Part shown: positions 17,148-25,476 of the stretch, piece after piece | Position numbering within the stretch: position 1 is the stretch's first letter | How the letters are laid out: the number at the start of each line of letters is the position of its first letter | Assembly: GCA_017626405.1 (NCBI GenBank) | Contig: JAGAIS010000004.1 | Location: 1-47,458, forward strand | Direction of reading: 5' to 3' | Source of the DNA: Bacilli bacterium | Lineage (GTDB): Bacteria > Bacillota_I > Bacilli_A > RF39 > UBA660 | Length of the DNA stretch: 47,458 nt | Position numbers and translations under genes: made by a program | Notes under the pieces: generated by a model | The model's input: the letters and a program-made list of their open reading frames with translations, nothing else | Databases searched by the model: none | What the model was told of the DNA's origin: nothing

Positions 17148-18035
17148 ATGAAGATTATAAATAAAAGAAAAACTAAAAAATGGTCAAAATTGTTGCCATA
17201 CTTATCTTTATATATAATGTGTTTAACATCATGTACAAGTGTGACAAATGCAAATGTGTCTAACAATGCAGATAGTACATTCGAATCTCAAGCAGAAGAA
17301 GATGTAATTGTTTCTTTGCCTATATCAGAAATTGAAGAACAAGAAGAAACTGAATTGAATTTTCAAGAAGAATGTTTGGATGAGCCAACTACTCCTAATA
17401 TTCAAATTCTAGAAGAAACTGAAGATGAAGTAGTAGAAGAAAGAAAATTGGTTGCACTAACTTTTGATGATGGACCAAGCAGATATACAAATGAATTAAT
17501 AGAAATATTAAATGAAAATGATGCTCATGCTACGTTCTTTTTAATAGGCCAAAATATTTCAGCCAATTCAGATGCCGTTATAAATGCTTATGAATCAGGC
17601 AATGAAATTGCAATTCATACATATTCACATACATCATTTACAAATATGACTATTGAAGAGGTATTATCAGAAATTGATACAACTAGAAGTATAATTGAAG
17701 AACTTGGTGTAGAGCCGGCAAACTTAGTACGACCTCCTTATGGTAGCATCAATAGTGAACTGGTAGAAAATATTAATGCTTCCTTAATCTTATGGAATGT
17801 TGATACAGAAGACTGGAAATCGAGAGATGTAGAATCAATAAAAGTTGAAGTGTATGATGCTATAAGTGAAGGAGATATTATTCTATTTCATGATGCTTAT
17901 CCAACAACAATTGAAGCAATAAGAGAACTACTCCCTGAATTATCTGATGAGTATGAATTCGTTACTGTAAGTGAATTATTTAATCGACAAAATGTTGAAT
18001 TAGAGAATCATGTTAAATACTATAGATATAAATAA
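17148..18035 (+). CDS. Lipoprotein polysaccharide deacetylase (NodB domain, PgdA-like)
   Basis: 295 residues: signal peptide with lipobox LTSC near residue 28-31, a Glu/Ser-rich linker to about residue 100 and a NodB deacetylase domain. All five catalytic motifs are visible: TFDDGPS (MT1), HTYSH (MT2, with a Ser/Thr variation), RPPYGS (MT3), LWNVDTEDW (MT4) and ILFHD (MT5). It probably removes acetyl groups from peptidoglycan N-acetylglucosamine at the outer membrane face, raising lysozyme resistance. ATG 17148 is set by the promoter position; the ribosome site AAGAAAG is weak. Confidence 0.9.
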   Translation: MKIINKRKTKKWSKLLPYLSLYIMCLTSCTSVTNANVSNNADSTFESQAEEDVIVSLPISEIEEQEETELNFQEECLDEPTTPNIQILEETEDEVVEERKLVALTFDDGPSRYTNELIEILNENDAHATFFLIGQNISANSDAVINAYESGNEIAIHTYSHTSFTNMTIEEVLSEIDTTRSIIEELGVEPANLVRPPYGSINSELVENINASLILWNVDTEDWKSRDVESIKVEVYDAISEGDIILFHDAYPTTIEAIRELLPELSDEYEFVTVSELFNRQNVELENHVKYYRYK

Positions 18036-18063
18036 AACTTGAAAATTATTTCAAGTTTTTTTG
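18034..18063 (+). terminator. Intrinsic terminator of the deacetylase
   Basis: 11-bp stem AAAACTTGAAA (18034-18044) with TTTCAAGTTTT (18049-18059), loop ATTA, then T-run. Confidence 0.88.
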
Positions 18064-18096
18064 TAAAATAAATCTTCATGTATTTAATTCTTTACA

Positions 18097-18123
18097 CAAA
18101 AAAACTAACTATTCAAAGTTAGT
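18097..18123 (-). terminator. Terminator of the first tRNA-Trp
   Basis: Minus strand ACTAAC (18123-18118) pairs with GTTAGT (18109-18104), followed by a T7 run. Confidence 0.7.
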
Positions 18124-18165
18124 ATATATTGTATCGAACAAAGACATTCGAATTTATTATTAAAT

Positions 18166-18239
18166 TGGCAGGGATAGAAGGACTCGAACCCTCGCAAATG
18201 GTTTTGGAGACCATCATACTACCACTATATTATACCCCT
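18166..18239 (-). tRNA. tRNA-Trp (CCA), copy 1
   Basis: Minus-strand cloverleaf: acceptor AGGGGTA/TATCCCT, anticodon stem ATGGT/ACCAT around loop CTCCAAA (anticodon CCA, plus positions 18205-18207), T-arm GAGGG-TTCGAGT-CCTTC and an encoded CCA. The D-stem is all A-T and weak, and I see no good promoter upstream, unlike copy 2. It differs from copy 2 at roughly a quarter of positions. Confidence 0.9.
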
Positions 18240-18241
18240 AT

Positions 18242-18436
18242 AAATGCTCAATTAAGAGCAATTACTTTATATTAAAAGTAGTAGAATATGAATTATATAC
18301 TTTACCAGGATTGGGAGAAGAGTATAAAAGCAATTATGTAATAAAAAGAGTACAAAAGAATAAATATTTAGAAGAACTATTGAGTGATTTAGATTTAAAT
18401 CTAAATAAATGTGCAATTCCTGAATATACAAAATAG
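18242..18436 (+). pseudogene. Promoterless coding remnant next to tRNA-Trp
   Basis: A frame with no start codon at its head is open from inside the tRNA to TAG 18434-18436, about 64 residues with natural-looking composition (LPGLGEEYKSNYVIKRVQ ... LNKCAIPEYTK). A terminator hairpin follows directly, as after a real gene. It looks like the 3' end of a gene whose front was lost when the DNA beside the tRNA was rearranged. The family is not recognised. Confidence 0.45.
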
Positions 18437-18461
18437 CATTTTAAAAAAATGTTATTTTTTA
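18429..18461 (+). terminator. Terminator after the coding remnant
   Basis: AAAATAGCATTTT pairs with AAAATGTTATTTT (one G-T pair), followed by T-run. Confidence 0.6.
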
Positions 18462-18488
18462 ATTTATATTATAACAATCTTATATATT

Positions 18489-18497
18489 TGTTATAAT
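18489..18497 (+). promoter_or_regulatory. Extended -10 promoter of the GNAT gene
   Basis: TGTTATAAT, 19 nt before the ATG at 18517, with AGAGGTGAT between. Confidence 0.6.
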
Positions 18498-18516
18498 CAT
18501 ATTAAGAGGTGATATC

Positions 18517-19044
18517 ATGAATAAAAAAAATATAAGTTTATATATACCAAGATTAGAAGATTATTGGTACGAAGCTAAATTACAAAGTGATCCAAATACA
18601 ATGAGTTATAATGCTGGATATGACGTATCATATTTTGGATATCATTATGATACAGGTTGTATTGATTTCCCAAAAGAAAAATGGGAAGAAGTATATAATA
18701 AAAGAATAAATGAAAATAAATTTTTTGCTTATATAAAAGATAATGATTTAGATGAATTTGTTGGATACTGTAACTATCACTATAATAAAAGTAAAGATAG
18801 ATATGAATGTGGTATATTAATAGAATCAAAATATAGAGGCAAGGGTTATTCAAAAGAATCATTGAATCTATTGCGTAATAAAGCAAAAGAAAATGGTATA
18901 AAATCATTATTTGATAATTTTGAAATAGATAGAGATAATACACTAAATATATTTGAATCAGTTGGTTTTAAAATTGTAAAAGAAACAATATGGAAAAAGT
19001 TTAATAAAGATGTAGTTGGAGTAGAAGTAAAGATTGATTTATAA
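18517..19044 (+). CDS. GNAT acetyltransferase
   Basis: 175 residues in the RimJ-like GNAT layout: central strands FVGYCNYHYNKSKDRYECGILI, acetyl-CoA loop SKYRGKGYSKESL (R-G-K-G-Y) and the late IDRDNTLNIFESVGF motif. The acceptor is not readable; such enzymes modify protein N-termini, ribosomal proteins or small molecules. It lies just upstream of the first regulator cassette but has its own promoter, and there is no reason beyond position to link it to that cassette. Confidence 0.82.
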   Translation: MNKKNISLYIPRLEDYWYEAKLQSDPNTMSYNAGYDVSYFGYHYDTGCIDFPKEKWEEVYNKRINENKFFAYIKDNDLDEFVGYCNYHYNKSKDRYECGILIESKYRGKGYSKESLNLLRNKAKENGIKSLFDNFEIDRDNTLNIFESVGFKIVKETIWKKFNKDVVGVEVKIDL

Positions 19045-19070
19045 TAAGAATAAAATATTATTTAAGTAAC

Positions 19071-19105
19071 ACAAATTATTACTTGTTCCAAAATGGAACA
19101 TTGTT
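19071..19105. repeat. 35-nt regulatory block, copy 1 (identical to 24271-24305)
   Basis: These 35 nt are identical to 24271-24305, 5200 nt downstream, and each block lies directly ahead of a membrane XRE regulator gene. It contains the operator dyad (19084-19100) and the start of the -35. Similarity continues with a few changes through the -10, the ribosome site and the first codons. Confidence 0.9.
19084..19100. promoter_or_regulatory. Probable operator of the XRE regulator, copy 1
   Basis: Perfect dyad TGTTCCA-AAA-TGGAACA, 7-bp arms with a 3-nt centre, abutting the -35. A symmetrical site of this size directly before an XRE gene is the expected target of the regulator itself; binding here could repress or activate. 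The same site occurs at 24284-24300. Confidence 0.75.
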
Positions 19106-19128
19106 AACATCTATTTATAATGTATAAT
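19101..19128 (+). promoter_or_regulatory. Promoter of the first XRE regulator
   Basis: TTGTTA (19101-19106), 16-nt spacer, TATAAT (19123-19128). Confidence 0.72.
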
Positions 19129-19142
19129 AGAAGGTGAAGTAT

Positions 19143-20228
19143 ATGAATCAAGAGAAAATTGGAAAATTCATTAAGTATTTAAGAGAACAAAAAAAGATGA
19201 CACAAGATGAACTTGCCGAAGAATTATTTGTGGATAGAACGTTAATAAGCAAATGGGAAAAAGGCACAACTTCGTTAACATCTGAACATTTAAAATCATT
19301 AAGTAACTATTTTAAGATAAGTGCAGATGAAATTCTAAGCGGAGAACTATTAACAAAAGAAAATAAAGATAAAGTTAGTAATATAACATATGAAATATAT
19401 GATAGGAATTTAAAATTAAAAAGGATGTTTAAAACATTATTTATAATTTTTATATCTGTATTATTAATTTTTTTAATATTCTTTTTCTTCACATTTTATA
19501 ATTCAGTATCTGTTTATTATATAAGCGACTCATCTAATAACATATATATTAATGATGGCATTCTTATTAAAATGAAAGATTATGTAATATTAAAAATGGA
19601 TGTTAATAGTAAAGAAAATATAAAAGAAATGAATATATATTACAAAGATAAAAATAATAATGATAAATCAATTTTTAATTTAAAAAATAACAACTCAGTT
19701 TATATTGTAGATTATATAGATAATCAAGAATATTTTGATTTTAAATATATAAATGATATATTAAAAAACATGTATATGAAAGTAGAATTTGAAAATGATA
19801 ATACTTTTACTACAAAACTAGAGTACAAAAAAATATACTCTAATAAAAATATTTTTTTTACATATGAAAATCAATATGAAAATATTCCTAATAAAAAGAA
19901 TATCAATAAATCAAAATTAAGTAATAAACTTGATGCTGTTTACGATAAATATGAGGAATATAATACAATAATAGAAATGGATAATATTAAATATAATGTT
20001 ATACTATTTGATTCCAGTTTAACTATTGAATATACAAATAATAAAACAAATTATGTTTTAGATTATACTAAAATTGATTATGATTATCTTTCAAAATCAA
20101 AAGATAACATAGAAATCTATTCTACCGTATTGGAAAAAAACAAATGCAAAAATAATTCTAAAGAGTGCAATACTGATTTCGAAGTAGTCAATAAAATTTT
20201 AGATTATTTAATAGAAAATAAAAAGTGA
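19143..20228 (+). CDS. Membrane-bound XRE regulator with extracellular sensor domain (cassette 1, R1)
   Basis: 361 residues. An XRE helix-turn-helix covers residues 1-65 (MTQDELAEELFVDRTLISKW, then ISADEILSGE), a single long hydrophobic span lies near 98-120, and about 240 residues follow that should be outside the cell. The outside domain is Asn/Lys/Tyr-rich and beta-like and I do not recognise it. The layout is that of a one-component transmembrane regulator. ATG 19143 follows AGAAGGTG; its stop codon is within a terminator. It is paralogous to the regulator at 24349. Confidence 0.85.
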   Translation: MNQEKIGKFIKYLREQKKMTQDELAEELFVDRTLISKWEKGTTSLTSEHLKSLSNYFKISADEILSGELLTKENKDKVSNITYEIYDRNLKLKRMFKTLFIIFISVLLIFLIFFFFTFYNSVSVYYISDSSNNIYINDGILIKMKDYVILKMDVNSKENIKEMNIYYKDKNNNDKSIFNLKNNNSVYIVDYIDNQEYFDFKYINDILKNMYMKVEFENDNTFTTKLEYKKIYSNKNIFFTYENQYENIPNKKNINKSKLSNKLDAVYDKYEEYNTIIEMDNIKYNVILFDSSLTIEYTNNKTNYVLDYTKIDYDYLSKSKDNIEIYSTVLEKNKCKNNSKECNTDFEVVNKILDYLIENKK

Positions 20229-20275
20229 GTTTGCTTCACATATTAAATGTGAATATAATTCACTTTATTTTTTTG
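20222..20275 (+). terminator. Terminator-like double hairpin overlapping the R1 stop codon
   Basis: Outer stem AAAGTGA (20222-20228) with TCACTTT (20260-20266) enclosing TTCACAT/ATGTGAA, followed by a run of T. The TGA stop is in the outer 5' arm, so a ribosome finishing R1 would open the stem. I see no clear promoter between it and the next gene. Confidence 0.7.
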
Positions 20276-20313
20276 CAATAATTTTTTAAAATTCAATTAG
20301 AAAGAGGTAAACT

Positions 20314-21045
20314 ATGAAAAAACTAAGCATTGCTATTTTATTTATTTTAAGTTTTATTTGTGTAGATGTAGATGCTGAAGCATTTTACATCAATAAGAAT
20401 GGAGTTGAATTTACAGAAAGAGAGTATTCATTTATATCAGATTTTTATTTTGAAGGATATCAAGATTATATGACAATTTCGGATTATGAAGAGTTTATAA
20501 GTTCAAATATAATCAATGGAGATATTAATATACAAGAAGAATACGATTATGACTTTAATGCCTTAAGACCATATTACTCTTCTTCGCACGAAACACCTTC
20601 TAAAATATTAAAGTTATCATCTTCATGCTCTGAAGATTGCACAATAAATGTAACACTAACATGGAAAAAAATACCATCAACTAATAGTTATGACTTAATT
20701 GGAGCATATTTTGAAAATATAAGTTTATTACAACTAATGAAATCAAAAATGTATTATGGAGAAAAAATCTCTTCTCCTATAGAAAACAATATAAAGAGTA
20801 ATGGTTTTAGTTCAACATTTAAAATTCCAAGTACAAATGAATTAATTCAAATTATGCAAGAATATAAAGTAACTAAAGGAGGAAGATTATATGTGTCTTA
20901 TCAACATGCTAAAAATAGTGTGTCTTTAGCAGAAAGTAGAAAATATGAGTTTAGTAAAAACGGTTATGGAAATGTATATAATTTTGATTCTTCAGTGATG
21001 TCAAAATATGATAATATGCAAGGGTTAAGTGTTTATTTAAATTAA
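20314..21045 (+). CDS. Secreted protein of unknown family (cassette 1, S1)
   Basis: 243 residues with a signal peptide MKKLSIAILFILSFICVDVDA and likely cleavage before EAFY. The mature part begins FYINKNGVEFTEREY, has a Cys pair (SCSEDC) near residue 106 and ends with a block SYQHAKNSVS ... YEFSKNGYGNVYNFD. The corresponding protein of cassette 2 keeps all these blocks although the two are clearly diverged, so they define a family I cannot name. It would be exported and may be the ligand, partner or immunity factor of the cassette. GAAAGAGG precedes the ATG. Confidence 0.8.
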   Translation: MKKLSIAILFILSFICVDVDAEAFYINKNGVEFTEREYSFISDFYFEGYQDYMTISDYEEFISSNIINGDINIQEEYDYDFNALRPYYSSSHETPSKILKLSSSCSEDCTINVTLTWKKIPSTNSYDLIGAYFENISLLQLMKSKMYYGEKISSPIENNIKSNGFSSTFKIPSTNELIQIMQEYKVTKGGRLYVSYQHAKNSVSLAESRKYEFSKNGYGNVYNFDSSVMSKYDNMQGLSVYLN

Positions 21046-21160
21046 GCTTATGGTTCATAAATTATAAGGTAAAAGGGAGAAATATTTAGTGATAGTAATT
21101 TTGCTATAAAAACTATTTGTAGTAAATTTATTATAAATTTAGAGAGAAAGGAGGAAAAAA

Positions 21161-21571
21161 ATGAAAAATAGAATAATATGTGCGGTGTTATTGCTAGCAG
21201 TTTTAGCATTACCACTTGGAGCTTTAGCAGCTACTCAATCTAAAACATTTAGTTATTCCAATGTAACATCAAAAACTTCCGATGCAATGAAATTTGATTA
21301 TGAAAACTTGAAATATATTAATACTTGGACAGGTGTAACATCAAGTTCTGACGATTATTATACTTCAATTTCAGTTCAAAAAAAGGTACTGCTATTTTAT
21401 AGTACAAAACATACTTTAAATGTATTCCCACAAAAAGATTCTTCTACCGGTGATTATTTTAATAAAATTGGTAAAGGAACATATAAATTTAAAGTTACTA
21501 ATGATAACTGTAAGACTTCAGGAAAACTAACTGCTACTTCATCAAGTAGTCAATTTTCTAATTATGTATAG
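21161..21571 (+). CDS. Small secreted protein, candidate effector peptide (cassette 1, P1)
   Basis: 136 residues with signal peptide MKNRIICAVLLLAVLALPLG and predicted cleavage after ALA. The mature part is about 112 residues, Ser/Thr/Tyr-rich and beta-like, with a lone Cys in the tail (NDNCKTSG). It has one of the strongest ribosome sites in the window (GAAAGGAGG), suggesting high output. A small secreted product beside a LolD/FtsX exporter resembles bacteriocin operons such as the lactococcin 972 group, but I see none of that family's W/H/Y pattern. Confidence 0.75.
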   Translation: MKNRIICAVLLLAVLALPLGALAATQSKTFSYSNVTSKTSDAMKFDYENLKYINTWTGVTSSSDDYYTSISVQKKVLLFYSTKHTLNVFPQKDSSTGDYFNKIGKGTYKFKVTNDNCKTSGKLTATSSSSQFSNYV

Positions 21572-21594
21572 CTGAAAGGACTGACCTTTCAGCT
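21570..21594 (+). promoter_or_regulatory. Stable stem-loop without T-run after P1
   Basis: 10-bp perfect stem AGCTGAAAGG (21570-21579) and CCTTTCAGCT (21585-21594), loop ACTGA, followed by AATTTACATG and not by a T-run. It fits an mRNA-stabilising or processing element between the peptide and transporter genes. Confidence 0.65.
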
Positions 21595-21660
21595 AATTTA
21601 CATGTGACAAAAAAATTATTATGAATTATAATAATTTTAAGGTAAGAAAGAGGAAAGAAA

Positions 21661-22332
21661 ATGGAAATAATGAAACTAAATAATATTACTAAGATATATA
21701 ATTCTGATGATAGTAACGAAGTTGTAGCTTTAAAAGATGTTTCAGTTTCTTTTGAATTAGGAAAGCTATATGCCATTATGGGACCTAGTGGAAGTGGAAA
21801 AACAACATTAATCAATATTCTAGGATTATTGGATGATGCTACTTCAGGCGAATATATTTTTGAAAATAAAAAATCAGATGAGTTAAATGAAATAGAGAAA
21901 GCTAATATTAGAAATAGTAAAATTGGTTTTGTTTTTCAAACATTCTATTTAGACAATAATCTAACAGCATATGAGAATGTCCTTCTTCCTGTTTTGAAAA
22001 ATAATAATCTAACTAGAGAAGAAAAGAAAGATAAAGTAGAAAAATTATTAGACAAATTTAATCTTTTAAATCGCAAAAATCATTATCCAAATGAATTATC
22101 AGGAGGAGAGTGTCAGAGAATTGCAATTGCGAGAGCACTTATTAATGACCCTTTAATCATTATTGCAGATGAACCTACAGGAAATCTAGATGAAGAAAAT
22201 GAAAAACTTATTTTCAACTATTTAAAAGATATTAGTAAATCTGGCAAATGTGTAATTGTAGTAAGTCATAACAAAGATATAAAAAAGTATTGTGATAATT
22301 TATATGAAATTAATGGAGGTAAATTATCATGA
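21661..22332 (+). CDS. ABC transporter ATPase, LolD/MacB type (cassette 1, A1)
   Basis: 223 residues, a single nucleotide-binding domain with Walker A GPSGSGKT (41-48), Q-loop in FVFQTFYLDNN, signature LSGGECQR, Walker [13 protein letters not shown] and switch His in VVSHN. The LolD/MacB group drives FtsX-type permeases that use force to release or extrude substrates and does not move them through a channel. It overlaps the permease start by 4 nt, so they form one complex with the next two genes. Confidence 0.93.
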   Translation: MEIMKLNNITKIYNSDDSNEVVALKDVSVSFELGKLYAIMGPSGSGKTTLINILGLLDDATSGEYIFENKKSDELNEIEKANIRNSKIGFVFQTFYLDNNLTAYENVLLPVLKNNNLTREEKKDKVEKLLDKFNLLNRKNHYPNELSGGECQRIAIARALINDPLIIIADEPTGNLDEENEKLIFNYLKDISKSGKCVIVVSHNKDIKKYCDNLYEINGGKLS

Positions 22333-23501
22333 GTAATAAAGATTGCATATATTTAGCCTATAAAAATATAAAAAAATCAAATATTAGGAGAAATATATTT
22401 ATATTAGTAATATCTTTATTTTTAATTATAGTTTTAATCCCTTTTACAGTATATAAAGTCTTTTTAAAGGCATTAGATTTAACAAATGAATTATCCGATT
22501 CAAAAACAGTAATAGTTTATAAAGCATTAAAATCAAATATAGACTATATTAAATCATATAATAATAAAAACATTATTAAAGTTGATTATAATTATCAATT
22601 AATACCAGGCTATATTGATTATGAAACAAATAAAAATATATATATATTTGAAGCTATAGACAAACATACTCCAAAAATAATTAAAGGTAAAAAAGAATTG
22701 TTAGATTTCGAAATGTTATGTCCTACATATATGGCTTATGGTGTTTTTGATTTTTTAACTTATGATGATTTAACAAAAACAAAGATTGGCGACGCCTATA
22801 CTTTAAATTTCTATAAAGAAATTCCTGGTGAAAATGAAGAACCAAAATATGAAAAATATGAGTATGATTTTCATATTGCAAGTCAATTTGATGCTGCAAA
22901 TTATTATAATTATAATACATGTTACGTAAATTCAAATACATATAATAAAATTAAAGAAATATTTATTGAAAATCAATATGGAGAAGATATATATATTTAC
23001 GCAAAAGATCGTGCTTCTGCTCTACAAATTTGTTCCGAATTATCACAAAAAGGAATGGATGCTTTTGTATCAACTCCAGATACTTATTTTATGAAACCTT
23101 TATTATACTTTGGAATTGTTTTAATTATATTTATCTCTGTTGCTTCTTTTATAACTGTTTTAGTATATTTTTATAGTTATTTTAAAAGTGAATATAAAAG
23201 ATTAGCTCTTTATAAGTCTTTAGGTTATAGCTACAAAGAAATTATGAAAATAATGTTAGCCGAAATTGACATATTGATCTTTATTTCTTTCATTATAGAT
23301 TTATTCTTGTTTATCATCACAGCTTTTGGATTAGAATTAATTCTAAAACAACAAGTTCGATTTAGCGGAGTATATATAAGACTTCCAATTATTCCATTTA
23401 TTATGTATTTTGTAATCTTAATAATAATGAGTGCTGTTTTAATAAAAGATGAGGCAAAGAAAATAAAGAATTTAACTGTTAGAGAGTTGAATGAAGAATG
23501 A
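22329..23501 (+). CDS. FtsX/MacB-like permease (cassette 1, M1)
   Basis: 390 residues in the MacB layout: one N-terminal span (about 20-45), a roughly 200-residue outside domain and three C-terminal spans (about 255-285, 310-335, 348-372). The conserved cytoplasmic elbow before the third span reads YKRLALYKSLGYSYKEIMKIM, the usual contact with the ATPase. It starts ATGA on the ATPase gene and overlaps the next permease by 4 nt. Confidence 0.88.
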   Translation: MSNKDCIYLAYKNIKKSNIRRNIFILVISLFLIIVLIPFTVYKVFLKALDLTNELSDSKTVIVYKALKSNIDYIKSYNNKNIIKVDYNYQLIPGYIDYETNKNIYIFEAIDKHTPKIIKGKKELLDFEMLCPTYMAYGVFDFLTYDDLTKTKIGDAYTLNFYKEIPGENEEPKYEKYEYDFHIASQFDAANYYNYNTCYVNSNTYNKIKEIFIENQYGEDIYIYAKDRASALQICSELSQKGMDAFVSTPDTYFMKPLLYFGIVLIIFISVASFITVLVYFYSYFKSEYKRLALYKSLGYSYKEIMKIMLAEIDILIFISFIIDLFLFIITAFGLELILKQQVRFSGVYIRLPIIPFIMYFVILIIMSAVLIKDEAKKIKNLTVRELNEE

Positions 23502-24178
23502 AATATATATATTTTAAAGGTTTAATTAGAAAAAAAAGATTATTTATAATGTTTATATCCACATTTATAATATTAATAAATTTATTATTTATTTTGGGGT
23601 ATATAAATGCTATTAATGTTAGAATACATGATTCTCAAACCAAAGAAGAAAATAGGACAGTTGATTTTTATTCTGAAAGTTTTGATTTAAGCAAATATAT
23701 GGATGTATTAGAAGATTATAATGTATACGGAGACAATTATTCATTAGTATTCATTAATTATGAAGAATCACAAGATTTTATTAAGAAAAATAGAGATAAA
23801 GTAACTATTGCCGAAAAAGTAATGGGATATAATGAAAAAACACTTTTTACTTTAAGAGTACTTAAAATATCTTCATATGTATTAGTAATCTTGTTTTTTA
23901 TAATAACAATAGTATTCCAAATACATTTTATAAATAGTTCTAATAAGGAAATATATTTATATCATATTTTAGGTTTACCAATAAAAAGAATAATGTTTAT
24001 TTATAATAGTTTTATCAGTGTATTTTTAATTATATTAAGTATTATAATTTATACTATAACTAAGTTCATAAATGCTAACATTTTAAATATAGAAAATTTG
24101 ATGTTGATAATTCTAATTTTTGTTCTAAATTTAATAATATCTTTTATTATTAACAATAAGCTATATTTAAAAAAATAA
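23498..24178 (+). CDS. Second, shorter FtsX-like permease (cassette 1, M2)
   Basis: 226 residues with the same one-plus-three span pattern (about 12-34, 120-142, 165-188, 198-220) but an outside domain of only about 75 residues. The elbow YLYHILGLPIKRIMFIYNSF matches the KSLGYSYKEI segment of M1. M1 and M2 therefore look like the two halves of a heterodimeric FtsX-type transporter. ATGA overlap with M1. Confidence 0.85.
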   Translation: MKYIYFKGLIRKKRLFIMFISTFIILINLLFILGYINAINVRIHDSQTKEENRTVDFYSESFDLSKYMDVLEDYNVYGDNYSLVFINYEESQDFIKKNRDKVTIAEKVMGYNEKTLFTLRVLKISSYVLVILFFIITIVFQIHFINSSNKEIYLYHILGLPIKRIMFIYNSFISVFLIILSIIIYTITKFINANILNIENLMLIILIFVLNLIISFIINNKLYLKK

Positions 24179-24235
24179 ATAAATTAATAATATAATAATA
24201 GTAAATGGAGAAGAACCCAGCATAATTGAAATATT

Positions 24236-24268
24236 AAACAAATCATCTTTATATGATTTGTTTTTATT
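24236..24268 (+). terminator. Terminator closing cassette 1
   Basis: AAACAAATCAT (24236-24246) pairs with ATGATTTGTTT (24253-24263), loop CTTTAT, then a T-run. It ends immediately before the second regulatory block. Confidence 0.85.
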
Positions 24269-24270
24269 AT

Positions 24271-24305
24271 ACAAATTATTACTTGTTCCAAAATGGAACA
24301 TTGTT
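24271..24305. repeat. 35-nt regulatory block, copy 2 (identical to 19071-19105)
   Basis: Identical to the block before the first regulator. Downstream of the -10 this copy has an extra TAATAG (tandem duplication) that moves the ribosome site 6 nt further from the promoter. Confidence 0.9.
24284..24300. promoter_or_regulatory. Probable operator of the XRE regulator, copy 2
   Basis: TGTTCCA-AAA-TGGAACA, the same 17-bp dyad as at 19084-19100, again abutting the -35. Confidence 0.75.
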
Positions 24306-24328
24306 TACATCAATTTATATTGTATAAT
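24301..24328 (+). promoter_or_regulatory. Promoter of the second XRE regulator
   Basis: TTGTTT (24301-24306), 16-nt spacer, TATAAT (24323-24328). Confidence 0.7.
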
Positions 24329-24348
24329 AGTAATAGAAGGTGAAGTAT

Positions 24349-25476
24349 ATGAACCAAGAGAAAATTGGAAACTTTATAAAGAAACTAAGAATTGATAATA
24401 ATATGAGTCAAAAGGCTTTAGCTGATAAAATACCTATTAATAGAGAAGCTATTAGCAAATGGGAATGTGGAAGAACTATACCTGATTCTTCAACTATACT
24501 AAGACTATGCGAAATATTTAATGTTTCTGCAGATGAAATAATGTATGGAGAATATAAAAAGAAAGACAATAAAACAGAATTTGATAATTTATCTCTCATA
24601 ATATATGATGAAAGAAATACTATTTATAAAAAATTTAATAAGACATCTAAGTTCTTTTTAGTAACTTTTATATTATTAATAATTTCAATTTTCACTTTTT
24701 TATTATACTATTTTTTTAATTCTTACGATTCAGTAAAAATTTATACGATTGAATCAGGTCAAGGAGATATTTTTTTAACAGACGGAATAATTACACTAAC
24801 TGGTGAAAATATTTATTTTAAATTAGGAAACTTTAATGGTATAGATGAAGATGATATATCAAAAGTGGTTGTATACTATGAAAAAGATAATACAAAAAAG
24901 ATAGTATATGAAAGTACTTCACCAAAAGATTTTTTAATAAGAGATTATTATGGATATAATGAATATTTCAAAATAAAAAACAAAGACGTAGATTTTGACT
25001 CGTTATATGTAGATGTATATTATAATAATGAAGTTGAAACAATAAAACTTATGATGAAAGAAGAGTATTCCAATAAAAGGTTATATTTTAGAAAAAAAGA
25101 ACAAAGTGTTGTAAAAAAAGCAAAAGAGATAAAACCTTTTGATAATGAACTAACAAAAACAATAAAAGAAAACTTGAAAAATGAAGAAAACGGAATTTAT
25201 TATCAAAGTATGAAGTTAGATGATAATCTATATGATGTATATTATGTTGATGATACATCAACACTTTTAATCTTATGGCAAAAAGGAGAATATTCATATT
25301 CTTTAGATTATGATTCCAAATATGAAAGTGGTTCTTATAAAAAAAACGATAGTAATTTAACTAATATGGATGAATGTTACTACGATAAAAATGATCAGTC
25401 GAAAACTACTTGTGATAAAAGTATATTAAATATATTAGATTCCATAATAAAAGAGATTACTAAGGGAAGGTCTTAA
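24349..25476 (+). CDS. Membrane-bound XRE regulator with extracellular sensor domain (cassette 2, R2)
   Basis: 375 residues, paralogue of R1 with the same start MNQEKIG. The helix-turn-helix is NMSQKALADKIPINREAISKW, followed by NVSADEIMYGE, a hydrophobic span near 98-122 and an outside domain of about 250 residues with a Cys pair near its end (ECYYDKNDQSKTTC; R1 has KCKNNSKECNT at the same place). The recognition helix differs from R1 (VDRTLISKW against INREAISKW), yet the operators are identical, so cross-regulation is possible. Confidence 0.85.
   Translation: MNQEKIGNFIKKLRIDNNMSQKALADKIPINREAISKWECGRTIPDSSTILRLCEIFNVSADEIMYGEYKKKDNKTEFDNLSLIIYDERNTIYKKFNKTSKFFLVTFILLIISIFTFLLYYFFNSYDSVKIYTIESGQGDIFLTDGIITLTGENIYFKLGNFNGIDEDDISKVVVYYEKDNTKKIVYESTSPKDFLIRDYYGYNEYFKIKNKDVDFDSLYVDVYYNNEVETIKLMMKEEYSNKRLYFRKKEQSVVKKAKEIKPFDNELTKTIKENLKNEENGIYYQSMKLDDNLYDVYYVDDTSTLLILWQKGEYSYSLDYDSKYESGSYKKNDSNLTNMDECYYDKNDQSKTTCDKSILNILDSIIKEITKGRS

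Noticed and set aside
18575..25297. Minus-strand frames rich in Leu/Ile/Tyr/His opposite the cassette genes
   Set aside because: They have no ribosome sites, have composition typical of the complement of AT-rich genes and lie wholly inside well-supported genes.
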